The translations under genes were made by a program, and so were the position numbers. 37,040 nt of DNA from CALHKP01 sp963558075 (GTDB taxonomy: Bacteria > Bacillota > Clostridia > Peptostreptococcales > Anaerovoracaceae), in the NCBI GenBank assembly GCA_963558075.1, contig CAUWFN010000017.1, forward strand, positions 1 to 37,040. The letters are read 5' to 3'. Shown here piece by piece: positions 1 to 6,402 of the stretch (within the stretch, counting starts at the first letter, position 1; each line of letters begins with the position of its first letter). The notes under the pieces were generated by a model that had not been told where the DNA came from, did not search any database, and saw only the letters and a list, made by a program, of their open reading frames with translations.

Positions 1-1
1 T

Positions 2-208
2 ATGAAACGAATATCGGCAAAAAAATTCGCCTTTATATATTTCTTATGTGTTCTTGTCATAGGAATTGTGGTTCTGATATTGGTGCAATTTTTTTCTGAA
101 TTTGCAGTAGTAGAATCTTTAGCCACGAAGTTCATAAAGCCTTTTTCAATATTTAATCTAATTATGTGTGCAGTAATTGCAGTGCTTCATTTTACAGATA
201 AAAGATAG
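2..208 (+). CDS. small two-helix membrane protein, possibly 5'-truncated
   Basis: A 68-residue protein with a basic start (MKRISAKK) and two hydrophobic stretches, at about residues 9-31 and 48-63, so probably two membrane helices with a short loop. I do not recognise a family. The window begins one base before the ATG, so neither a ribosome site nor an upstream extension can be judged, and this ATG may be internal to a longer gene. A strong hairpin terminator follows 33 bases after the stop, which supports a real transcription unit ending here. Confidence 0.5.
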   Translation: MKRISAKKFAFIYFLCVLVIGIVVLILVQFFSEFAVVESLATKFIKPFSIFNLIMCAVIAVLHFTDKR

Positions 209-240
209 GCATATTACAAAAAATATTTATCTACGATAAA

Positions 241-290
241 GGGGCTACTAGTCTTAACTTCAATAGTTAAAGCTAGTAGCCCCGATTTTA
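241..290. terminator. bidirectional rho-independent terminator
   Basis: An 11-bp perfect stem pairs GGGGCTACTAG (241-251) with CTAGTAGCCCC (273-283), and the loop can pair further (CTTAACT with AGTTAA). A T-rich stretch follows on the plus strand, and the minus-strand side reads TTTATC then a T-rich run. It lies between two convergent genes, as expected of a shared terminator. Confidence 0.85.
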
Positions 291-304
291 ATTCAAGGAA
301 GTTT

Positions 305-1012
305 CTATTCAAAATATATTTCGTATTTTCCGTCGATGCTTTCGCTGATAGAGTCTTTGATCCATTTGCATGCACCGTCTCTGTCGCGGGCTGCGATAAA
401 ATCGACTAGGCCTTTGTTGTTTTGGTAAAGGGTATTGATTCCATAAAGAACGCAGAAGCGCTCCCAAAGTGCAAAGACTGGGACTTTGAATGAGTGGAAT
501 ATGAGCGGAATTAGCATATTGCCGCAAAACATTGCAAGATTTAACTGAAACTCATAGGCACCGCGCACCGCTTCGTCGATGGAAGCTGCGGATTTGATGC
601 TTTCTACGTGGTCTTTCATCTGCTGAATCTGCTCGTCGGTGATTGTGTCGATGCAAATTATTACAGCGAGGGTGTCAAGCGCAATACGAACTTCAAGAAT
701 TGAGCGCACCTCGTCACGTCTCAGAGAACCGCCGTTGTAGTTCATTATGGAGCTCAAGGTTTCGAGAGTTCCTTTTTTTCGGTAGTCGGACACATAAGTA
801 CCGCTACGAGGGCGAACCTCGATAAAGCCTTTTTTCTGAAGCTCGGAAAGCCCGCTGTTTACAACACCTCTGCTAACTTGCATTTTCTGAGCAAGCTGAC
901 GTTCGGACGGAAGCTTTTCACCAACCTCAAGTGTTCCCGAAAGAATCAGATTTTCCATCTGTTCAATAAACAAATTCTTTAGTGATTGTGTTTCTATTTT
1001 GTTAAATTCCAA
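305..1012 (-). CDS. GntR-family (FadR-like) transcriptional regulator
   Basis: A 235-residue regulator. Residues about 10-75 form the GntR winged helix-turn-helix: the SGTLEVGEKLPSERQLA segment, then VSRGVV and a GFIEVRPRSGTYV wing. The rest is mostly helical, of FCD-like size, and would bind a small carboxylate-type ligand; no ligand can be assigned. The start is TTG at 1012, preceded by GAGGA with 6-base spacing; no ATG fits. It is transcribed in the same direction as the symporter at 1536-2882, but a terminator (1454-1485) and over 500 bases separate them. A perfect TGGTCAGACCA dyad at 1177-1187 fits the operator type of the FadR subfamily, so autoregulation or control of a neighbouring promoter is plausible. 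The family is clear; the target is unknown. Confidence 0.9.
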   Translation of the reverse strand: MEFNKIETQSLKNLFIEQMENLILSGTLEVGEKLPSERQLAQKMQVSRGVVNSGLSELQKKGFIEVRPRSGTYVSDYRKKGTLETLSSIMNYNGGSLRRDEVRSILEVRIALDTLAVIICIDTITDEQIQQMKDHVESIKSAASIDEAVRGAYEFQLNLAMFCGNMLIPLIFHSFKVPVFALWERFCVLYGINTLYQNNKGLVDFIAARDRDGACKWIKDSISESIDGKYEIYFE

Positions 1013-1165
1013 TATCCTTCCTCTTTTCTACTGTCATGTCTTTTTATGTCAAAATTTCTGCTGTGCCCAGATACTCTACCAGGATGCAGAATTAATTTGT
1101 TTGTATTCTGACTAATCAGCCTTGCAGTTTACAGGGCAAAGCAAGCCTTATGCAAAACCTGGGCA

Positions 1166-1194
1166 TTGACTGGTACTGGTCAGACCACTATTAT
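1166..1194 (+). promoter_or_regulatory. promoter with FadR-type operator in its spacer, no gene downstream
   Basis: TTGACT (1166-1171), a 17-base spacer and TATTAT (1189-1194) form a good sigma-A-like promoter reading rightwards. The spacer contains the perfect dyad TGGTCAGACCA (1177-1187), resembling operators of FadR/PdhR-type GntR proteins (TGGTnnnACCA). The gntR gene lies about 165 bases to the left and reads away, the usual divergent arrangement. Rightwards there is no plus-strand gene before 3.8 kb, only repeats and the minus-strand symporter. Promoter and operator are read from sequence; regulation by the neighbour is inferred. Confidence 0.5.
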
Positions 1195-1245
1195 TTTACC
1201 ACTATAGACAATTTGTGTAAACCTTGCAGTAAGTTTTTTGTAAAT

Positions 1246-1335
1246 GTATGCAGTTTTTCAATTTTCAGCAAAACTGCATCCCACTTTTGAGTTAACGCCG
1301 TATGCATGTTTCGCAATAACTTGATTTATGCATCC
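1246..1335 (-). repeat. two hairpin repeats of the dispersed mosaic family, reverse orientation
   Basis: Read on the minus strand this holds, in order, a GGATGCATAAATC ... ACATGCATAC hairpin (1335-1301) and a GGGATGCAGTTTTGC ... AAAACTGCATAC hairpin (1283-1246). The same two elements occur in the same order at 28499-28590 on the plus strand, with nearly identical loops (TTATTGCGAAAC here, TTCTTGCGAAAC there). It is therefore an inverted partial copy of the large island near 28 kb. The gap 1013-1535 otherwise holds the promoter above, short GC-rich repeats and a terminator. Confidence 0.8.
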
Positions 1336-1352
1336 ATTAGTTCCTGCCGCCC

Positions 1353-1396
1353 CAGCAATCTAGCCCCAGCAACCTAGCCCCAGTGACTCAGAGCCC
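1353..1396. repeat. 14-bp imperfect tandem repeat
   Basis: CAGCAATCTAGCCC (1353-1366) is followed directly by CAGCAACCTAGCCC (1367-1380), then a diverged third unit, CAGTGACTCAGAGCCC. It is GC-rich against its surroundings and sits beside the hairpin repeats, as the GC-rich tandem repeats near 19 and 29 kb do. Confidence 0.6.
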
Positions 1397-1453
1397 GGTA
1401 ACTTGAAACTCTGTGACCTAGCCGGTGCCTTGGCCGCGCAGCGGCTTTGATAC

Positions 1454-1485
1454 GAAAAAAGACAGAAGATCGGGAGACCTCTGCC
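1454..1485 (-). terminator. terminator of the symporter gene
   Basis: On the minus strand GGCAGAGG (1485-1478) pairs with CTTCTGTC (1468-1461), including two G-U pairs, and is followed by TTTTTT (1460-1455). It lies about 50 bases past the symporter stop codon. Confidence 0.7.
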
Positions 1486-1535
1486 TTTTTCGGAGTTAAC
1501 TGCTCCGGCAGGGAAAGCCGGCGACAGTGAAGAAT

Positions 1536-2882
1536 TTATTGAAGTTTATCGTTTTCGAAATATTTTCTGGTTTCGTCTATGACTACATTACGAAGGCCGA
1601 TTAGACCAATGAGGTTTGGAACTGCCATACAGCCGTTTACGATGTCAGCAAGGATAAATATGAAATCCAGTGACATGAAAGGTCCGATTGCTATGAATGC
1701 AACGAACACGAAACGGTAAATCGGAATTGCCTTGAGGCCTTTCAGATAGTAAGTGCATCTTTCACCGTAGTAGTTCCAGCCCATGATAGTAGTGAAGGCG
1801 AAGAATATAAGACCGATATTAACTATGTATTTACCAATCATTGGAATGAACAGACCGCTTTCGAATGCTGCAGTAGTCATAGATGCGCCTTCAAGGCCTG
1901 ACATGTGTGAGTTAGTGATTAGTATTGCAAGACCTGTCATAGTGCACACAACGATAGTATCGATAAAAGTACCAGTCATTGAAATCAGACCCTGCTCAAC
2001 GCATGAATTTGTTTTTGCTGCAGCACTTGCAATTGGCGCACTTCCAAGTCCACTTTCGTTAGAGAATATACCTCTGCTGATACCTTTCTGCATAGCGATA
2101 ACCATTGTTATACCAAGGCTTCCACCGAACATCGCCTGTGGTTTGAATGCACAGACAATAACCATTTTCAGAACTTCAGGAATCTGAGTGATGTGAGTCA
2201 GGAGAATGATCAAAACTCCTCCGACGTAAAGCACGCACATGAACGGAATAATTTTTTCGGCAACGTGAGCAATACGTTTGATGCCTCCGATTGTGATATA
2301 TCCAATCAGAAGTGTAAGAATAATAGATGTTGCAATTGGTGGAATGTTAAATGAAATTGTAAGTGCATCAGAAATTGATCTTACCTGAGTGAAGGTACCA
2401 ATACCAAGAAGTGCAACACCGATTCCAAATACGGCGAACATCTTTGCTAAGAAGCGGTTGTTAAGGCCTTTTTCTAAATAGTACATAGGGCCGCCAGCCA
2501 TCTGGTTGTTTTCGTCTTTAACACGATAAACAATTGCAAGAAGTCCTTCGGAATATTTTGTTGCCATACCGAAAAACGCAGAAAGCCACATCCAGAAAAG
2601 TGCTCCTGGGCCGCCGGCAGCGATTGCAGTAGCAACACCTACGATATTACCTGTACCGATTGTAGAGGAAAGGGCAGTGCAAAGGGCCTGAAAGCTAGAA
2701 ATATCGCCTTCCTCTTCTGCCTGGTTTTTGGACATTAGCGTAAACGCGCGCTTCAGTTTTGTTAGCTGAAGAAATCTAAGACGGCATGTAAAATAGATGC
2801 CTGTGCCCAGCAAAAGACATATTAGGGGCAGTCCCCAGACAAAATCGTTAATCTTAGTTAGTACCTGTTCTAAAATTTGCAT
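1536..2882 (-). CDS. AGCS-family alanine/glycine:cation symporter
   Basis: A 448-residue integral membrane protein with about ten hydrophobic segments. AGCS family signatures are clear: GGPGALFWMWLSAFFGM near residue 80, followed by KYSEG, and GGPMYYLEKGL near 120. The family imports alanine or glycine with Na+ (or H+). I place the start at ATG 2882, after AAGGAGGA (2891-2898) at good spacing. A longer reading from 2930 adds 16 residues (MFHYAFRL...) but begins right after the riboswitch with no ribosome site. A tandem glycine aptamer lies immediately upstream, which points to glycine as a physiological substrate. A hairpin terminator follows at 1454-1485, so the gene is probably monocistronic. 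Confidence 0.93.
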   Translation of the reverse strand: MQILEQVLTKINDFVWGLPLICLLLGTGIYFTCRLRFLQLTKLKRAFTLMSKNQAEEEGDISSFQALCTALSSTIGTGNIVGVATAIAAGGPGALFWMWLSAFFGMATKYSEGLLAIVYRVKDENNQMAGGPMYYLEKGLNNRFLAKMFAVFGIGVALLGIGTFTQVRSISDALTISFNIPPIATSIILTLLIGYITIGGIKRIAHVAEKIIPFMCVLYVGGVLIILLTHITQIPEVLKMVIVCAFKPQAMFGGSLGITMVIAMQKGISRGIFSNESGLGSAPIASAAAKTNSCVEQGLISMTGTFIDTIVVCTMTGLAILITNSHMSGLEGASMTTAAFESGLFIPMIGKYIVNIGLIFFAFTTIMGWNYYGERCTYYLKGLKAIPIYRFVFVAFIAIGPFMSLDFIFILADIVNGCMAVPNLIGLIGLRNVVIDETRKYFENDKLQ

Positions 2883-2940
2883 AAAAAAAATCCTCCTTAA
2901 ATTAATAAGTCGGAATGCATAATGAAACATATGAATAATC

Positions 2941-3096
2941 CACTGTCCTTTTACCTGAGAGATTCACCTGCCTAGGCAGGCTTGCTCCTTCGGTGCTTAA
3001 TTTAATAAGTCTCTCCAGAGGCTCGTCCAATAGCGATCCTTTTACCTGAAATCTTCAATTCTTCGGTGTTCTTATAGAATCTCTTTCGCCATTATC
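2941..3096 (-). promoter_or_regulatory. tandem glycine riboswitch (gcvT type)
   Basis: Read on the minus strand, two aptamers follow each other. The first (about 3096-3033) has GCGAAAGAGA, ACACCGAAGAA and TCAGGTAAAAGGATCG. The second (about 3018-2942) has GGAGAGACT, GCACCGAAGGAGCAAGC, a CCTGCCTAGGCAGG stem, and TCTCAGGTAAAAGGACAG. These are the conserved cores of the glycine riboswitch, in its usual two-aptamer form. No clear intrinsic terminator lies between the second aptamer and the GGAGG site at 2891-2898, so control of translation initiation is more likely than attenuation. For a symporter the switch could act either as on or off; the sequence does not decide. Confidence 0.93.
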
Positions 3097-3124
3097 ATCC
3101 GATTTTTATTTATCTACAAGATTG

Positions 3125-3152
3125 ATTATACATATTTTTTTTCTTTATGCAA
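3125..3152 (-). promoter_or_regulatory. promoter of riboswitch-symporter unit
   Basis: On the minus strand TTGCAT (3152-3147), a 16-base spacer and TATAAT (3130-3125) precede the first glycine aptamer by about 30 bases. Confidence 0.65.
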
Positions 3153-3279
3153 CCAAAATTTATGAAAAAACTACAAAAAATTGCTGTTTTTTTGTGTAAA
3201 AATTTATCTGAAAATTTATAATTTTAAAAAATGCGAACAAAGTGCCTGCTCACTGCTAATTAAGTTCGAATTATCGAAA

Positions 3280-3490
3280 CCGCCTCCCGCATCTTATGAA
3301 GAGCTCCTGCGCCCCTAAATGGCCATCAAAGCTGCTATGACAGCTGCGGCCTCCCGGCATCTTACGAAGCCGATTCATCGCCCACCAAAGAGGCCACCAA
3401 AGCCGCGCTTGGAACAAAACCTTTGAATTACAGCATAAAACGAGAATTTCAGATTTATGCTGTAAAAGGCATCTAAAAAGTACAGCAAAT
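3280..3490. repeat. degenerate GC-rich repeat pair and a TTACAGCAT-type hairpin
   Basis: Two related GC-rich stretches start near 3281 and 3348 (CTCCCGCATCTTATGAAG against CTCCCGGCATCTTACGAAG). Next to them, TTACAGCATAAA (from 3428) pairs with TTTATGCTGTAA (to 3466), a diverged member of the TTACAGCAT hairpins found at 19441 and 28697. A half element (TACAGCAAATC) follows at 3481. No coding potential is seen in 3155-3818 beyond the promoter, palindrome and short repeats listed separately. Confidence 0.6.
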
Positions 3491-3526
3491 CTGATGCTTG
3501 ATTATAAGATTTAATAAGCTGATAAT

Positions 3527-3554
3527 AAAAAATCGCAATTAATTGCGATTTTTT
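3527..3554. terminator. perfect 28-bp palindrome, terminator-like
   Basis: AAAAAATCGCAATT (3527-3540) is followed with no spacer by its exact complement AATTGCGATTTTTT (3541-3554). Each strand ends the stem in six T, so it could stop transcription both ways, although a four-base hairpin loop would cost the innermost pairs. It sits two bases before the -35 box of the next promoter, so it may insulate that promoter from the repeat region to the left. Confidence 0.55.
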
Positions 3555-3555
3555 A

Positions 3556-3585
3556 TTGACTTTATAACCCCAGTCACTGTATACT
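3556..3585 (+). promoter_or_regulatory. promoter for the XRE-U32-ABC-F operon
   Basis: TTGACT (3556-3561), an 18-base spacer and TATACT (3580-3585). This leaves a leader of about 230 bases before the XRE gene, containing a 24-bp tandem duplication (3641-3688). Confidence 0.6.
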
Positions 3586-3640
3586 GTTATGGCGCCTTTT
3601 GCTGGGAATTCTAAGGACTCAAGACGTGGAGCCCCCCAGA

Positions 3641-3688
3641 AACTCGACTTTGTTGGGCCCCGGAAGCTCGACTTTGTTGAGCCCTGGA
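3641..3688 (+). repeat. 24-bp tandem duplication in the operon leader
   Basis: Two adjacent 24-bp units (3641-3664 and 3665-3688) share CTCGACTTTGTTG followed by GGCCC or AGCCC and a GGA end, with four differences. The leader has no plausible gene; the open frame across it has no ribosome site and is composed of the repeat. Confidence 0.6.
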
Positions 3689-3818
3689 AAACTTAGGGTT
3701 AAAGACATTGGGAACTTTAGGGGCCCGAATGGCTTTGATCTTCACAGCTCAAATCAAAGTGCGCGAATCGAAATATTTAACTTGTTATATTATATAGAAG
3801 GGAATGCAGATAATAACT

Positions 3819-4037
3819 ATGGCTGTTTCGTATGATAAACTATGGAAGCTTCTCATAGATAAAAAAATCAGTGCATCGGAGCTTAGAAAAACGGCAGATA
3901 TTGCTCCGAACACTATGACAAGAATGAGAAAAGAACAGGAAGTGTCTCTGGCAGTTCTCGGCAGAATATGCGACTGCCTGCAGTGTGATTTTGGAGATAT
4001 AGTAGAGCATAAACAGGAAAGAAAGGTGGAAAAATGA
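3819..4037 (+). CDS. small XRE/Cro-type helix-turn-helix regulator
   Basis: A 72-residue, one-domain DNA-binding protein beginning MAVSYDKLWKLLIDK. The helix-turn-helix covers about residues 15-45 (ISASELRKTADIAPNTMTRM), with a typical LGRICDCLQCDFGDIVE end. This family is common in Firmicutes, where members start as here (xxSYDKLWKLLIDK). I therefore prefer ATG 3819 over ATG 3804, whose only purine-rich stretch (GAAGGGA, 3797-3803) abuts it; that site is rather far from 3819. The stop overlaps the next start by four bases (ATGA), so translation is probably coupled and the protein may regulate its own operon. Confidence 0.85.
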   Translation: MAVSYDKLWKLLIDKKISASELRKTADIAPNTMTRMRKEQEVSLAVLGRICDCLQCDFGDIVEHKQERKVEK

Positions 4038-6376
4038 AAGATAAATTAATCAGTGTACCCGTAAGCGAGCTTTATGGAACCAAGATGATGGACTGGGGGA
4101 CATCGGCAAAGGAAACGGAGCTGCTTGCGCCTGCAGGAAACATGGAGGCTCTCAAGGCTGCGGTTTCTAACGGATGTGATGCGGTGTACCTTGGCATGCA
4201 GAAGTTTGGCGCCCGCGCATACTCATCAAATTTTGATACAGAGGCACTTGAGGAGGCAGTAAGCTATGCTCATCTCAGAAACGTAAAAGTTTACGTGACA
4301 ATGAATACTGTAGTATACGAGGATGAGCTTTCTGATATGGAAGAGCAGCTACATGCTCTGAATAGAGCCGGCGTTGATGGAGTAATCGTGCAGGATCTTG
4401 CGGTATTTGACTACATCGTTAGAAATTTTGAGGACATGGAGGCCCACTGCTCGACTCAGATGGGAATAGACGACCTAGAGGGAACCTTACTTTTCAAGGA
4501 GATGGGGGCAAAGAGAGTCGTGCTCGCTCGCGAGGTAGACAAGGAAAAGGCAAAAGCTATTCGAAAAGCAGCAAAAATACCTCTAGAAATATTCGTTCAT
4601 GGAGCCCTTTGTATGTCATACTCAGGAAACTGCTTGATGTCAGGACTGATTGGCTACCGCAGCGGAAACAGGGGAAGATGCGTAGGCTCTTGTAGAAAAC
4701 CGTATGAGCTTATCGACAAAACATCATCAAAATCTCTCGGAACAAGCTACATCCTCTCAGCAAAGGACCTAAACACAATTGAATATACAGATGAGCTCAA
4801 GGCTCTGGATTCGCTAAAAATCGAAGGCCGTATGAAAGAGCCCGTTTACGTTGCAAACGTAGTATCAAAATATAGAGCGGCCCTAGACAATAATGCAAGC
4901 AAAGCTGACATAGAAGATCTAAACAAGACATTTAACAGAACATATACAAAAGGCTATCTCTGCGGTGAGGAGCCTGTAAACATAAGTAACATAAGCCGCC
5001 CGAATAACTTTGGTTATGTAATTGGAAAAATCACAGGTCAAAAAAGCGGCATGTACGAAATTACTTTAACAAAGCCTCTGAACCAAAATGATATAATCAG
5101 AATTGACCACAGCGGCGAAGATGTGAACCTGTCTGTAGTAAAGCTTTACGATAGAAGCGGAAATCTCATAAACAAATCAGACAATGTATGTTACATCAAA
5201 GTCAAGGAAAAGCTTTCTTCCGGAGACATTGTATATAAGACAAAGGACTATCACTACTATAAGAATCTAGAAAATAATCTAGAAAAAGAATTCAGAAGAT
5301 TTCCTTTGAATTTCAAGGTTTACGCATACCCGGGATCAAAGCTTGTAATCGATGCAGAAGCCTTCGGCCTTTCATATTTTTATGAAAGCGATGATATTTT
5401 GGATGAGGCAACAAATAACCCAACATCTAAAGAAAAGGTGCAAAAACAGCTGGGAAGACTAAACGACACAGTCTTTGAGCTTGGCGAAGTCGAATTTGAC
5501 GAGTACAACGCATTTATTCCAGCAAAGCTTCTAAACAGCGCAAGACGCGAAATTGCAGATGCTCTTTGCAAGGCAAAGCTTGAATCAAAACAAAAGCGCG
5601 AAAAGACGCAGGAAGAGAAGCTAGAAGAAAAAGAAAGAAGACAGAGCATCTGCTTTGATCAGAAAAAGCCTTATTTGACAGCGTCAGTTACAACGAAGGA
5701 GCAGTACGATGCATGCCGCAGAGCTGGAATCGCGGAAATTTACTTTGATAATATCGTAAGACGAAACCAAAACGTCTACGAGGATAGAGATGGAGAACTT
5801 TTGATCGGCGGATACGGCGGAGTTTATAGATACAGACAGAGCAATGATTTTGTTACTGACTATTCTCTGAACGTGGTTAACTCAAGAAGCTGCTATGACC
5901 TTCATAGGCTAGGAGCAAAGAGGGTAACTCTCTCATACGAGCTGAACAAAAAGCAGATTGGCGAGCTTATAAGTTCATACTATGAGGAAAACGGCGGATA
6001 TCCTGCACTAGAAATGATTGTATACGGAAGAGCGCCTCTTATGTTTACGAAATACTGCCCGCTGAAAAAGATGGGACAGTGCGGAAAATGCAAGACTCAT
6101 TCTTATGAGATAAAGGACGAGTACGGCAACTTTCCGGTGCTTCCAAATGGAGACTGCACTACTACAATCTTAAACGGCAGAATACTTAACCTGCTAGACG
6201 AGATGCCAGAAGTAGAGGGCGTTGAAGCTTTTAGACTAAACTTTACGATAGAAACACCAGAAGAAGTGTCTAAGGTTATAAGAAATGCTCAAGGAAAACT
6301 GAGCGGAAGATATACAGAATCTGTATTTAACCAGGACACAGATACTAGAGGACATTTTAATAAGAAAATAATATAA
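4034..6376 (+). CDS. U32-family protein with DUF3656 (RlhA-like)
   Basis: A 780-residue protein. The N-terminal U32 domain starts near residue 28 (ELLAPAGNMEALKAAV...GCDAVYLG), and four cysteines typical of the family follow: C193 (GALC), C200 (SGNC), C216 (GRC) and C220 (GSC). A long middle part fits DUF3656, and a C-terminal segment has further cysteines (YCPLKKMGQCGKCK and NGDC). U32 proteins were named as collagenases, but the iron-sulfur-bearing members studied in E. coli act in RNA or cofactor hydroxylation. RlhA, which modifies C2501 of 23S rRNA, has this U32-DUF3656 build, so an rRNA hydroxylation role is a reasonable inference. It is somewhat longer than the E. coli protein. AGGTGG precedes the ATG, which overlaps the stop of the XRE gene. 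Confidence 0.88.
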   Translation: MKDKLISVPVSELYGTKMMDWGTSAKETELLAPAGNMEALKAAVSNGCDAVYLGMQKFGARAYSSNFDTEALEEAVSYAHLRNVKVYVTMNTVVYEDELSDMEEQLHALNRAGVDGVIVQDLAVFDYIVRNFEDMEAHCSTQMGIDDLEGTLLFKEMGAKRVVLAREVDKEKAKAIRKAAKIPLEIFVHGALCMSYSGNCLMSGLIGYRSGNRGRCVGSCRKPYELIDKTSSKSLGTSYILSAKDLNTIEYTDELKALDSLKIEGRMKEPVYVANVVSKYRAALDNNASKADIEDLNKTFNRTYTKGYLCGEEPVNISNISRPNNFGYVIGKITGQKSGMYEITLTKPLNQNDIIRIDHSGEDVNLSVVKLYDRSGNLINKSDNVCYIKVKEKLSSGDIVYKTKDYHYYKNLENNLEKEFRRFPLNFKVYAYPGSKLVIDAEAFGLSYFYESDDILDEATNNPTSKEKVQKQLGRLNDTVFELGEVEFDEYNAFIPAKLLNSARREIADALCKAKLESKQKREKTQEEKLEEKERRQSICFDQKKPYLTASVTTKEQYDACRRAGIAEIYFDNIVRRNQNVYEDRDGELLIGGYGGVYRYRQSNDFVTDYSLNVVNSRSCYDLHRLGAKRVTLSYELNKKQIGELISSYYEENGGYPALEMIVYGRAPLMFTKYCPLKKMGQCGKCKTHSYEIKDEYGNFPVLPNGDCTTTILNGRILNLLDEMPEVEGVEAFRLNFTIETPEEVSKVIRNAQGKLSGRYTESVFNQDTDTRGHFNKKII

Positions 6377-6402
6377 GGCATTTTGCTTTACACGGAGGTA
6401 AC

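Noticed and set aside
2883..2930. 16-residue N-terminal extension of the symporter
   Set aside because: A strong GGAGGA site serves ATG 2882, and the upstream ATG directly follows the riboswitch without a ribosome site.
3599..3835. 78-residue protein in the XRE operon leader
   Set aside because: The frame is made of the 24-bp duplication, starts without a ribosome site and overlaps the XRE gene start.
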